A stretch of DNA of 64,000 nt from Pseudoips prasinana (GCA_951640165.1 OX621243.1:3100001-3164000), one strand, 5' to 3'. Positions 1 through 10,116 are shown, counted from the stretch's first letter. A program made the numbers and translations. The notes: generated from the letters alone by a model not told the origin.

Positions 1-441
1 CCGCCTCCTGCCTGTTTTGACCTACCGATTTTGACTTAATATACACAGAATATATCAAGTCCTAAACTTTCAACGTTGATTTTCAGCGATTTAGGAATAA
101 CTCCAAGTGTGGATATAACAATAGGTATGATCGCTGGCCTTTCGATCTCCATATGATTGCTATATAGGAGATATAAGATGATAAAAAAAAACAAAAAGCT
201 GCTCATACAAATTTAATTCAAATACAAAGTCCAATTTACATAGCTGTGTAGTCGTGCTATAATGTACGGTAACCGACACATCTCTGCAGTACCTTGGTGT
301 TAGATGATCCGTGTACTCCTTGTTTTGTTAAATACTAAATATTTGACCATGAGGGTTGTTATTACATGCATTTAAGTCGTAGTAGTGTCACGAACAAGGT
401 GCGTTTATAGGTACATAACAGAGAAAGGGTATGAACCCGTA
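1..441. other. 3' flank of gene 1, no gene seen
   Basis: I see no coding region or recognisable repeat here. On the minus strand a variant polyadenylation hexamer ATTAAA lies at 212-217, about 230 bases past the gene 1 stop codon. It could serve gene 1, but this is only a motif match. Confidence 0.3.
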
Positions 442-548
442 CTAATCTGTATCTGGAACTACTACTACCGTCAGATTTAGGCAGCTTAATTGGTCGTTCA
501 ACTTGGTGACCATCTCTTCAATATCCTCCCTGGTTAAGTTGCTGACCC
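442..548 (-). CDS. Gene 1 exon 3 (terminal coding exon)
   Basis: It begins after a cgcacag acceptor with two bases (GG) completing a Gly codon, then reads VSNLTREDIEEMVTKLNDQL and 14 more residues to a TAG stop. It corresponds in position and phase to the terminal exons at 41018-41112 and 62319-62413, though the protein sequence has diverged strongly. Confidence 0.65.
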
Positions 549-3500
549 CTGTGCGAATAAAAAGGTTCAAATTAGTAGTGATAATATGAATCGATCGAAT
601 CAGAAATGTTGAGATCCGCAGGAAAACCAAAGTATATATAACCGATATAGCCGTAAGAATTGCCAAGCTGAAGTAGCAGTGGGCAGGGCACATAGCTCGA
701 AGAGCCGACGGCCACTGGGGCAGAAAGGTGCTCGAGTGGCGACCACGAACCGGAAGACGCAGCGTGGACAGGCCCCCTACAAAATGCACCGATGATCTTG
801 TGCAGGTCGGTGGAAATCGCTGGATGCGGATAGCGCAAGACCGGCCGACCTTTTTTAGTTTTTATTTTTTTCCTCAGAAATGAAGCAATAAAAAATATAT
901 ATTTGAACTCAGGATACAAAAATAAAGAAACGGTGTTTTTGTTTTAAGGTGGTGTCAGTTTTGAAATGTTGTCAATTGTGGAGATCTTAGGTGGAGGCCT
1001 TTGTCCTTTGCCTTTGATGATGAATATTATTTATCAAGCAATGCCAGGTCTTTTGCACAACCCCGATTTAATAACAGCGTTTGATATGTATGAACTGTAT
1101 TCGTAAATTTGGAAATGCGCAATATCCGAAGGGGAGTTTTGGAGTAAGCAGAGTTTGTGCTGACAAGAGATATTCGTTCATCCAGGTTTGAATATATTAT
1201 ATGTCGTTGGCTTCAGTGGAAGCCTGTTAGTCTTGAGTTTAGTGACCCTGGCCCCAGGACAAATCTTCGTGTGATGAACTCATATATTAGCTCTGCATTT
1301 GGGCGTAGTTTATCTATTATGAATTTATTTATTTTTTTATTGACGGTCACCATGGCCTAGTTGGTAGTGTTCCTGCCTACGAAGCTGGTGGTCCTGGGTT
1401 TGAATCCCGGTAAGTGCAAATATTTGTGTGATGAGCACGAATATTTGTTTCTGAGTCATGGATGTTTTCTATGTATATAAGTATTTATCTATCTATATAA
1501 GTATGTTTAACGTCGCCTGGTACCCATAGTACAAGCTTTGCTTAGTTTGGGGCTAGGATGATCTGTGTGACATTGTCCCCAGATATTATTATTATTTAGA
1601 AATATATACAATCGTTTATCAGTAGTCTGGTTGTCAGGGTCTACCTAGTTTAGGATCAGATGAAATTGAATTACTAGAAATTAAATAAATAAGTATCTAT
1701 CGACAACTAACACATAGTTGTCGATAGATACTTATTTATTTATTTATTTAATATTATCATTGCGACGAACCTTCTGTGTTCAGTAACGGTCGTGCCCCGA
1801 CAGTAAGTCAAATAGTCAACGCAAGCATATTATTGTATGTCCTTTTCATAGTTTATTGTGTCAGTCTGTTTGTTGGTTGGATTTTGACTTGATATATACA
1901 GATAGTTTTAACTGTTTCACTGGAAAATATATGCAAGAGCACTAAAAAGAGTACTCAGGGCAGTTGCTGATGAGTAGATTGATGAAATTGGTGAGACAGG
2001 GACGATTGTTCTACTGTGATGGAGAAATTATGAAAAGGCGCAACAGTATCGTTCACAGTTAGGGAGAATTCCCATTATCCTATACTTTTCGGTCTTTAAC
2101 CAGTGTGTTAGTGTGTGTGGATAGTGGACCAGTTATGACTTATGGAACAGAGACGTGGTCACTCACTATGGGCCTTATTACAAGGCTCAGGGCTACCCAA
2201 AGAGCAATGGAGAGGTCTATGCGCAGAGTTTTTCTGCTAGATTGAATAAGAAATGTCGAAATCTACAGGCGAACCATAGTCACCGACATAGTTAGAAGAC
2301 TTGCTAAGCTGAAGTGGCAGTAGCCGGGGCGCATAGCTCGTAGAACCGACGACCGTTGGGGCAGAAAGGTTATCCAGTAATGACCACGAACCGGAAGACG
2401 CAGCGTGGGCAAGCTCCCGACAACATGGACCGATGACCATGTGCGGGACACTGGAAATCGCTGGATACGATTAGTGCAAAACCAGCAATTGTGGAGATCT
2501 TTGGGGGAGGCCTTTGTCCAGCAGTGGACGTCATTCGGCTGATATGATGATTCGGACATGTGTAAACACGTCTTAAACTCAATCTGTAATCCATAAGCTT
2601 TTAAATATATACATATTTAATGGATACCAGCCATAGAATATAACGAACCTTCAGCACAAGAGAAAGTTGATACGGTGTCGGTGGTAGCCTCAGACGCGGA
2701 CGTCTCCGTCGTTTCCGAGTTAGCTGAGTAAGCTAAGGCCATCTGAAAACAAACTCAATTAGTAAGTATAAATAAATTTATGTACGACTAGCTGTGCCCG
2801 CGACTTCGTCCGCGTGTTAATTAGTTTTTTTTTTGTAAAATAAAAGACTTTTTCGAAAATAAAAGTAGCCTAAGTTATTCCTTATTACATCAGCTACCTG
2901 CCAATAAAAGTCCCGTCAAAATCGGTCCAGCCATTTCAGAGATTAGCCGGAACAAACAGACAGACAGACAGACAAAAATTGTAAAAAAAATTATTTTGGT
3001 GTATGTCCCGTATATATATTCAGATTAATGTAGTAAAACCCGGTTATTTCAATATTACAAACAGACACTCCAATTTTATTTATTTGTATAGATAAGAGTT
3101 AATGCATCTGTGTACTAGTGTGACCTGGTGAGTAGTTAAGCGTTATGGTTTTAAATATCAAGTTGGACATCTAGACATGGACATCATCTTCAGCGAACAG
3201 GTGTTTTGTTTTCGAGCCATGCTCAGGATAACTTACGACCCAGAAAAATGTTTATTGAGCCATTACAACATACTTAATAGATGGGGAGCAATCCTTCCTT
3301 CAAGCAAAAATGAGGGACTCTTCTTCATAAATCAAAAAAATAACAATTCTAACCGAATTAAGTAGGTACTAAATTTACATAATTAAAATTATAGAATATA
3401 CAAATTAATATTAATTGAGAGTGTGTTGTGTGTCTGTATATGAGTCTATTTGTGTCTGTCTACCGGAATTTTATTTCATTAAGGCCTCTGTTTCATCATA

Positions 3501-4361
3501 AGTAATGGTTTTATCCATTCAGTAAGACCCATAGACAAGATATGACATAAATAGTGGAGAGCTTTTATTGCACTATGAAAATGAACAACTTAGAGCAACA
3601 GTAGAGCCCACTTTCAGAATTCATCATCAGCAGCGTGATACCGTTCACGGCTGGACTTAGGCCTTCCCCAAATGCTTCTATAACAGTGTCATCTGAAGGG
3701 ATTTGCCGTGATCACCGCCCTTGGCACGCGAGGTGGCGACCGCAGTTAGTAGCTAGTACACAGGTGGCGCTGCTGCCCCACGCATATAATAATAATATCT
3801 AGGGACAATGTCACACAGATCATCCTAGCCCCAAACTAAGCAAAGCTTGTGCTATGGGTACCAGGCTACGATATACATACGTATATAGATAGATAAATAC
3901 TTAAATACATAGAAAACATCCATGACTCAGAAACAAATATTCGTGCTCATCACACAAATATTTGCACTTATCGGGATTCGAACCCAGGGCCACCAGCTTC
4001 GTAGGCAGGAGCACTACCAACTAGGCTACGATGACCGTGTGATGATGTAAGCATACCATGGTATGGATAGGTAACCATGTTTATAAAAATAAAAGTTGTT
4101 AGGTTAGAAGTTGACCTAACAGCCTCTACTATGGTAGAGAAAAGTCAACATGAGAAATTCTATTGTAACAATGTTATTTTTGCCTCAGTATTCTATACAG
4201 ACATATAAAACTTGAGAGGTGCAAGGGACAGCCGGATGGAACGAAGTTATTTCTTATTATTTATTATGTACAAAAAACCTGTATACACTCAACAAAAATA
4301 TTCGTCGCGACACCACACCGTTCAATGCGAAATAGAAATGAAAATATCTGGCTTGCTTTCT

Positions 4362-4399
<38 letters not shown>

Positions 4400-6630
4400 A
4401 ACATGCACACGCCGCACAGCTGCAAAAAAGTGTCGTGACAACTTTTCGTAAGAATTTTTTCCGTCTAGCCCCCTTTCACAACGCGCGATAAGGAACTACG
4501 TTCCGATATAATAACAGTTACAAATTGCACTAAATAGTATAATTAAATCGTTTTACTATCGGTAATTTTTATAGGTACTAGTCTTTCGTTCTTAACCACC
4601 ACTGCAACTCCTGTAAGCTAGGATCAACAAGATCAACAGTGGCACACATTAAAATGACACTGAGCCCTGAGGTAATTTAATCGGATCCAACCAATTTAAT
4701 CAGAAAGAAAAAAGGAGGAGTTAGAAAATTATTAGAACCATGACTGCCCTCCAGAGCAAAGCGGAAGACAGAATGATATAGCCAGGAGCTTCATAAAACA
4801 AAAGAATTGCAACTAGAGAAGCCAGCTGAAGAAATACCGAGGATCAATTTTAAGATCCAAAGTGCGCCGTTATATTTGATTCCAATAGCAAGTACTTTTT
4901 ATTCTGTGCCAATAGTAGGTATGACCAAAGCGCAAAACGCACGGAAGTTGTTCCTTGTTGCTATAAGACCCGTATTATAAACTAATCCAAATACTGGTTG
5001 CAAGATATTTAACATAATATGACGCATATTTTGCCAGAGATCACTCTCCCAAAGTATGTGGATGTATGATTGTGTATGTTATTATCGGCCAGATGTACCA
5101 TCTAAACTATTTTGTAAATTTTTGAATATTCTACATGTCTCACTTGTTGTACTTCCATTGCATTATTGCAATAAAACCATATAATGTTCTGTTGTATCAT
5201 AATTTTTTGAGGTATTTCAAGCTATAAGTAATTTTCTGTTAGTATGTTGTTAGATAAGTACAGACGCCAGCACATCAAGCTACCCCAATCTGTCAAATTT
5301 CCCTAATTGAAAGTGAACGTTATCCTTATGTGATAAAGTTGAAAATCTATAAAATACATTTGACAGATGGGGGTAACTGGATGTGCTGGCGTCTGTACAT
5401 AATATTTCTAATTTTAAAATACACGCCTGGTTATATAGAGTGGGCTCAAATATGCCATCTTGTAGTTGATAAGTTTGTAAATGGTATGGCAAATGTTAAA
5501 AAAAAATCAAAAGTAAAAAAGGCACTTATGCCCGGTTCCTTTATTTTACGATCCGTCATTGGACCAACGTTACCATCCGTAATTCAGCTACCGATACCGA
5601 TGCAAAACTAGCGTTCCACAATGCCCTACCCGCGACGAACATCCGTAGTTTAAACCACCTACGACTCGTTCGGCGATGAACCTCTCGCTCCTCTTTACGT
5701 TTAGTAATAACAAAACATCGTACGTCAATTATGCAACTAAAATCATTTATTATTCTGTAATATTATGTGAGTAATAGTACAAATTATCGTACTTATAGTT
5801 ACAGTAATAATTTAATTTGCGTTTTAGGTTTAAAATATTTATCAATCATTAGTATTGAAAATTTTATGTTACGCGTGCATGGTGTGAACAAAACGCTTAA
5901 CAGGAAAGCGCATGGCGCATGCGTCTGTCGTCTGACGTCTGTCCAGGAGTATTCCATGGGTTCTAAATAAGTTTTTAAATTGAGTATTTAATCTAAGGTT
6001 TGTGGTTATGAAATCTTAGAAAATATTATTATGTACAAATCGTCTTCCTTTCACTCTCAATTATGGATAAATTTCATGAAATAGTTGTTCCACAACTGGT
6101 TTATCGAGCCGAAATCTCAACTGGAATTCTTGGCAATCATGCACGGAAAAATAATCAACCCTTTCTTTATAAACTCTTGATCATTCACCGTCGGAAAACA
6201 AAGCCATGAATTCTCTATCAGTTTCAGAGCTAGACATCACGGAAATCTCCTCAAACACCATGTTAACTACCAAAATAAAACACAAACCACTGGTAAACCG
6301 ACCGAATTCGACTAGTAATCAAAGCAGTAACGCCTCGTTATTTTGACAGTTCCGTGACAGTAGAAAATATTTATAGGAACACTTTCGAACGCATCTCTAT
6401 ACAATAAGCTTACTAACGTCCTCCCATCCGTTAGTAACCAGACGTTGGTTATTTGGATAACGACTAGTATTTTTTAGGAACGGTTTTGCGTTACGGCTGG
6501 TAGAAATTTTAACTATTCGTAGTAGAAACGATTCGTTTTTGGAATATAGGAACCGGGCATTAGAAAAATTTATTAACTACTAGTTTGTACTTACGATGAC
6601 GGCGAACAGGAATACCATGGAAGTGTTCAT
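442..6630 (-). CDS. Small secreted Ser/Thr-rich protein, three exons (gene 1, whole gene)
   Basis: The function is not recognised. Exons 6630-6595, 2742-2628 and 548-442 join to an 85-residue protein. Residues 1-19 form a signal peptide (MNTSMVFLFAVI from exon 1, then MALAYSA); cleavage is expected after Ser18-Ala19. Residues 20-50 are rich in Ser, Thr and Glu. The C-terminal part has a charged helix-like stretch (TREDIEEMVTKLNDQL), Cys41 and Cys73 that could pair, and two Asn-Leu-Thr sequons. Donors are gtaag and gtatc, acceptors ttttcag and cgcacag. The intron phases (0 and 1) and the 115-base exon 2 match the paralogous exons at 42-46 kb, which supports the model. A ttcgt-type donor at 2648 would give a shorter exon 2 in the same phase. 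Introns hold RTE, SINE, MITE and Harbinger insertions. No transcript evidence is available. Confidence 0.7.
588..1016 (+). pseudogene. RTE-clade LINE C-terminal remnant, interrupted
   Basis: The plus strand reads as the end of a lepidopteran RTE polyprotein: RIAKLK, then QWAGHIARRADGHWGRKVLE, WRPRTGRR, and NRWMRIAQDR. A stop replaces a Trp near 685. The match breaks at about 845 and resumes at 973 with QLWRSLGGG, so about 127 bases are inserted. It lies in the 3' UTR/intron 2 area of gene 1 on the opposite strand. Confidence 0.75.
1342..1600 (+). mobile_element. tRNA-derived SINE, family A (Metulj-like)
   Basis: The head has a pol III A box (TGGCCTAGTTGGTAG) and B box (GGTTTGAATCCC). The body ends with TTTGGGGCTAGGATGATCTG and an (ATT)n tail. 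At least six other copies are in the window. The family name is my best guess; the tRNA-like head is directly visible. Confidence 0.8.
1682..1742. repeat. Perfect 28-bp-arm inverted repeat (hairpin)
   Basis: Arms 1682-1709 and 1715-1742 are exact reverse complements around a 5-base loop (ACACA). The inner arm sequence is TATCTATCGACAACTA; the outer part is AT-rich. It may be a fold-back insertion; no target duplication is obvious. Confidence 0.85.
2088..2548 (+). pseudogene. RTE-clade LINE C-terminal remnant
   Basis: It starts in the conserved VFNQCV segment, reads VMTYGTETWSLTMGLITRLR, RATQRAMERSM, RRLAKLKWQ, GRIARRTDDRWGRK and GNRWIRLVQNQQLWRSLGEA, and ends at QQWTSFG followed by TGATATGATGA. 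Several stops show it is dead. It lies in gene 1 intron 2. Confidence 0.8.
2628..2742 (-). CDS. Gene 1 exon 2
   Basis: A 115-base exon starting ATG GCC TTA GCT TAC TCA GCT after a pyrimidine-rich tttgttttcag acceptor and ending G|gtatcc. It encodes the second half of the signal peptide (MALAYSA) and a Ser/Thr/Glu-rich mature N terminus (NSETTETSASEATTDT). The length equals that of the open array modules at 42.7, 43.9 and 45.2 kb. Confidence 0.65.
2784..3093 (+). mobile_element. CTAG-type lepidopteran repeat (Lep1/Helitron-like)
   Basis: It starts GACTAGCTGTGCCCGCGACT and carries the common lepidopteran core with CAGCCATTTCAGAGATTAG and a (CAGA)n run, ending near TTGTATAGAT. A second copy lies on the minus strand at 10390-10537. 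Assignment to Helitrons is from memory of the Lep1 family and is tentative. Confidence 0.6.
3640..3786 (-). mobile_element. Degenerate SINE with RTE-like tail
   Basis: Fragments such as GGCTGGACTTAGGCCTTCCCC and GATTTGCCGTGATCACCGCC match, in diverged form, the elements at 13151-13409 and 17418-17645. The family-A SINE at 3787 abuts it directly. Confidence 0.5.
3787..4037 (-). mobile_element. tRNA-derived SINE, family A
   Basis: Minus-strand copy with (TAA)n tail at its low-coordinate end, body with ATCATCCTAGCCCCAAACTA, and the tRNA-like head (B box inside GGGATTCGAACCC, A box region CAACTAGGCTACG) at the high end. It lies in gene 1 intron 1. Confidence 0.8.
4210..4520 (+). repeat. Interspersed repeat G with (GA)n tract
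   Basis: A ~300-bp sequence starting ACTTGAGAGGTGCAAGGG and containing a (GA)n microsatellite at about 4365-4395. It matches 10548-10822 over its length. Class not recognised. The open frame through it is a by-product of the (GA)n tract. Confidence 0.7.
4530..5250. other. Intron 1 of gene 1, nothing recognised
   Basis: About 700 bases of AT-rich sequence with no supported gene, splice module or repeat family that I recognise. Confidence 0.3.
5258..5398. mobile_element. MITE with ~40-bp terminal inverted repeats
   Basis: Both ends read GTACAGACGCCAGCACATC inward, and similarity continues to ATCTGTCAAAT about 40 bases in. The element is 141 bp and is flanked by a 4-base ATAA duplication (5254-5257 and 5399-5402). 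A related end occurs at 57231-57251. Superfamily not assigned. Confidence 0.8.
5529..6559 (-). mobile_element. PIF/Harbinger-type DNA transposon, decayed
   Basis: Terminal inverted repeats TGCCCGGTTCCT are exact at both ends, flanked by a TTA duplication (5526-5528 and 6560-6562), the usual PIF/Harbinger target. Inside, the minus strand keeps a transposase-like N terminus: MVFEEISVMSSSETD, then DCQEFQLRFRLDKPVVEQLF, resembling HARBI1-type proteins. The rest of the transposase is lost. The right end is only about 32 bases from the gene 1 exon 1 donor. Confidence 0.7.
6595..6630 (-). CDS. Gene 1 exon 1 (signal peptide start)
   Basis: ATG AAC ACT TCC ATG GTA TTC CTG TTC GCC GTC ATC, then donor gtaagt. 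Twelve codons, phase 0. The same length, donor and pattern (MNxxM then Leu/Ala/Val/Ile) occur in gene 2 exon 1 at 48533-48568. Confidence 0.7.
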
Positions 6631-6690
6631 CTTGTAGAAGTTATTGGGACTCCGGGCAGTGACAATATGTCTAGGTCCTCATCTGATCGG

Positions 6691-6698
6691 CTTATATA
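6691..6698 (-). promoter_or_regulatory. TATA box of gene 1
   Basis: TATATAAG on the minus strand, followed by CCGATC. Its first base is 68 bases from the A of the start codon, exactly as in gene 2 (TATAAAAGCCGATC). The predicted transcript would start near 6667. Confidence 0.65.
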
Positions 6699-6732
6699 CT
6701 GTTCATTGGCAGTTTGTGTCAATAAATTAACT

Positions 6733-6798
6733 AGGAAGCAGACATGCAGTACATATTTAGGGAGTAAATATTGGACCAAGTTTATTTTTCACTTTTAC
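6733..6798 (-). promoter_or_regulatory. Conserved upstream promoter block, gene 1
   Basis: About 66 bases that match 48661-48726 at roughly nine positions in ten, including ACATATTTAGGGAGTAAATA and TTTATTTTTCACTTTTAC. It lies just upstream of the TATA box in both genes, so it is either a shared control element or the edge of the duplicated unit. Confidence 0.6.
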
Positions 6799-7119
6799 TG
6801 AGTTGTGTTGATACAATTGTTAAATTATGCGGTACTAAGTACCCACGTAGGTATCATCGATTTTTATTGCTGTTATATTATTTCAGTAATTATATCGTCC
6901 TCCCTCTTTTTTATGTTTAGTATTACTCCAAAATCTAAGTAAGTTTCCGGTTCGTGAACATGATGGGCTATAGTCATATTTAATTTAGTTAATATTTATC
7001 TTTTTATATACATTGATTTAAAAGTATGGGCGTCGCTGTTGTCACACTAGAGGTCATTATTTTAATACCTGGGCCTAATCTGAATAATGGCCATAAATAG
7101 CTACATCTTTTTTTTTCAT

Positions 7120-7438
7120 TTAAGAAGGGTAGGGCATAGCGTTCATTCGTTCAAAGAGCAGCCCGACGGGGGAAGTACCTCCACCTTACAGAAGACATTC
7201 CTTAATAATAACATTAATAATAATAGTATTGTGTTTCTGAGTGTGAGTAAGGTCGCCAGAGCTCATTGGGGGGGGGGGGGGGGGGAAGAGTCAGCAACAT
7301 TTATTTACTGACTTTTGAAGGCCGGCAACGCACCCGCGATATCTCTGGTGTAGCGAGTGTCCATGGGCGGTGGTGATCATTTACAATCAGGCGACCCACT
7401 TGCTCGTTAGTCGCACTCTGATAAAAAAAAAAATCTAC
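7120..7438 (+). mobile_element. Bm1-like lepidopteran SINE
   Basis: It contains GGGGAAGTACCTCCACCTTA, AAGGTCGCCAGAGCTCATTG, a run of about 18 G (7268-7285), then AAGGCCGGCAACGCAC and a 3' part ending in an A-rich tail. The order of these blocks is that of Bm1-related SINEs. Confidence 0.6.
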
Positions 7439-7902
7439 ACCTGCTGTTACAATGATGCCCATAATTATTCCCATATCATAGTTGCCCATATATTGCAGAA
7501 GTTTATACTTGATTTTTGGGAATTAGCAACATACAGTTGTCTACGTCGTAGAACACGTATAATGAAACTTCGTGTTGGCTGATACTGGTATATTGAAATC
7601 ACTTGGAAGAATTTAATAATTTGGAACAGAAGCTCTGAATTGGCGAGAAACGTTTGCACCGGTGGATATAAACGGAGTGGGGCTGACGCCCGCATCTCAA
7701 CCGCCCGCAACACTAACACTATTTCGAGCACAATTTCTGTGTGTATTTATGGGCTCCCCCCATCAGGCGCCAAGAGAAGTCCACGGCAGGTTAGGTTTAG
7801 TCGGTGCGAGTCCGACATACCCACCCGCAGACACTTTTTGCGAGTCGCATGCGTAGGCATTACACCAGCCTTATCAAAAAATAAGGCGTAAGTACATTAC
7901 TA

Positions 7903-8160
7903 CGATGTATGTTACGACGAAATTTCGTTACTGCGATGTACGTTACGACGAAAGTTCGTTGCTGCGATGTATATTACGACGTAAGTTCGTTACCGCGATG
8001 TATGTTACGACGAAAGTTCGATACTGTGATGTATATTACGACGAAAGTTCCTTACCGAGATGTATGTTACGACGAAAGTTCGTTACTGCGATGTAAGTTA
8101 CGACGAAAGTTCGTTACTGCGATGTATGTTACGATGAAAGTTCGTTACCGCGATGTATAT
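7903..8160. repeat. 31-bp minisatellite, 8.3 copies
   Basis: Tandem units of 31 bases with consensus halves CGATGTATGTTACGACGAAA and GTTCGTTACTG. Period 31 is not divisible by 3, so a frame through it cycles over three readings of the unit. It stays open here in more than one frame, which explains two overlapping ORFs that are not genes. A stray unit lies at 8345-8372. Confidence 0.9.
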
Positions 8161-8345
8161 GCTTGCTTTTGTTATTTTAGAATTGGTCTCCACGAGACAG
8201 GCTCGACCTAGTGTGGAGGTCATAAGTTAATGAAAGATATTTCCTTTTTGTAACAAAATTGTAATTTCATTGATATATGTAAAATAGTTAAGGAATATGT
8301 AAATAATTTTGGTAAATAAATCTTTATCTTATCTTAAATTATCTT
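8161..8345 (+). mobile_element. Retroelement 3' end inserted in the minisatellite
   Basis: About 180 bases ending AAATAAATCTTTATCTTATC, a typical LINE 3' tail, separate the main 31-bp array from a further 31-bp unit at 8345. The segment GTCTCCACGAGACAGGCTCG looks like the end of a LINE ORF. Confidence 0.4.
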
Positions 8346-8469
8346 ATATTACGACGAAAGTTCGATACTACTATAAACCGTCTACTATTCGAAAGTAGGA
8401 CACTGCGATATATTCAAATGCAATATTGCAAATGTTTCATAATGCAATGTATAGTTTGTGGTTTCATAG

Positions 8470-9610
8470 CGGTAGTTCTTCATTTGAGGTCCGGTACGTA
8501 GTTTAGAATATTGCTGTAGCGACACACGCTGTGGCGAAAATTTATTGAAGTGAAACCCATGAAGTCGAATGATACCGCAGCGAAATTCATTGTAGCGAAC
8601 AAAGTTTGTAAATAAAGTGTAGTTTTCAAGAACTCAGGTGGAATTCCTTAATGGACAACAAGAAACTAGGAATGTACGGCAGTATAAAAAAACTAATTGA
8701 AGAGCAGTAAACAACAGCTCATAAAATTGAAAGAATAGTAGGTAAAATCGCTCACATGCCATCAAAAAAAGCTACAAGGACAAGCCATAGAAGCGATTGT
8801 AAAACACATAAATAAATAAAAATACCCGTCCACTTGAGAACCTCCTCCTTTTGAAGTCGGTTAATGAGCACCGTTGATTTTGTGCGAGCTATACCATTAA
8901 ATAGCCATCTATCTCATACATTATTTTTTAATTCTTACTTTAATGCTGTGCCACGGCAATTATTTTTGTCATTTAATAACAATTTATTTTAGTTTTTATT
9001 ACATGCTCAAAATCTAACTTTTGTTGATTAAAATGAAACTAAACTTTCAGTGTTTTATTTCAACCTTTTGTTTCAAACAAGCATATATGTACGTATGTAA
9101 TTACAAACTTTATGTTTTTCTACACCACAATGTTTTTCTCTCGCTACAGCAACATTCGAAACTACTCTTCTTTACCAACTTCATTAAAATAATATCTAGG
9201 GACAATGTCACACAGATCATCTTAGCCCCAAACTAAGCAAAGCTTGTACTATGGGTACAAGGCGACGATATACATACTTATATAGATAGATAAATACTTC
9301 AATACATAAAAAATATCCATGACTCGGAAACAAATATTCGTGCTCATCACACAAATATTTGCACTTACCGGGATTCGAACCCAAGACCAGCTTCGTAGCA
9401 CTACCAGCACTACCAACTAGGCTACGGTGACCGTCAAAAAGACCGTCATTCGTCACAATGGACTTCGCTGCGGTGTCATTCGACTTCGTGGGTTTTCTTA
9501 AATAACTTTTCGCCCCAGCGTACCACGCTGATACCTATATATTCGCCACAACTTGTGTCGCTATAGGAACATCCCAAACATCGTACCGGACCCCTTCATT
9601 TGTCATATAT
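8470..9610. repeat. Long inverted-repeat element with divergent arms
   Basis: The left arm (8470-8605) and the reverse complement of the right arm (9440-9610) share GGTCCGGTACG, TAGCGACACA, TGTGGCGAA, GAAGTCGAATGA and ACCGCAGCGAA in the same order. The arms are ~130-160 bp, around a centre of ~830 bp holding a family-A SINE. It may be a fold-back or MITE-type element. Confidence 0.6.
9187..9435 (-). mobile_element. tRNA-derived SINE, family A
   Basis: Minus-strand copy with the usual body and a tRNA-like head. The head carries a small deletion (CCAAGACCAGCTTCGTAGCA). It is inserted against the right arm of the inverted-repeat element. Confidence 0.8.
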
Positions 9611-9808
9611 GCTAGGCCCGCTTTACGCGATATTAAGTTCTAATTAATCAACTATTTGCACATTAGTATACATCAAAAATATTTGTGTGTTCCTATCATT
9701 ATATTTATTAAGAAGATCAGGAGCATTATTTTTGGGTTGCGGTCATCACGTTCTATGTAAATTGATGGAACGAAGACCATAAACTAATAGCTTCAAAGCT
9801 CCTTAATA

Positions 9809-10041
9809 ATAATAATAATATCTAGGGACAATGTCACACAGATCATCCTAGCCCCAAACTAAGCAAAGCTTGTACTATGGGTACCAGGCGACGATATACA
9901 TACTTATATAGATAGATAAATATCTACTTAAATACATAGAAAACATCCATGACTCAGAAACAAATATTCGTGCACATCACACAAATATTTGCACTTACCG
10001 GGATTCGAATCCAGGACCACCAGCTTCGTAGGCAGGAGCAA
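9809..10041 (-). mobile_element. tRNA-derived SINE, family A, head truncated
   Basis: (TAA)n tail, full body and most of the head; the match stops at GTAGGCAGGAGCA before the A box. Confidence 0.75.
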
Positions 10042-10116
10042 TAAATAAATATATGGGTAGTTATGTATGTTTATCCCTGTCATCATTTACTAATTATTTG
10101 TAATTAGCTATATCCC

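Noticed and set aside
1342..1420. A tRNA gene (A and B boxes present)
   Set aside because: The same head is followed by an identical body in several copies and lacks a proper acceptor stem; it is a SINE head. The same applies at 3960-4035, 13030-13110, 41701-41770, 42330-42365 and 62793-62874.
2263..2594. Minus-strand ORFs of 67-98 codons
   Set aside because: They are antisense to the RTE C-terminal remnant that reads on the plus strand.
2649..2742. A shorter gene 1 exon 2 ending at donor gttcgt (2648)
   Set aside because: Phase would also fit, but the donor at 2627 gives G|gtat and a 115-base exon, as in the open array modules; kept only as an alternative.
4212..4451. A 79-codon ORF with an Arg-Glu repeat
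   Set aside because: It reads the (GA)n tract of interspersed repeat G, present again at 10548.
7903..8160. A CRISPR-like array
   Set aside because: The 31-bp units are directly abutting with no spacers, in a eukaryotic context.
7905..8211. Two overlapping ORFs of 63 and 100 codons
   Set aside because: They are translations of the 31-bp minisatellite in two frames; no start context, splice sites or motif.
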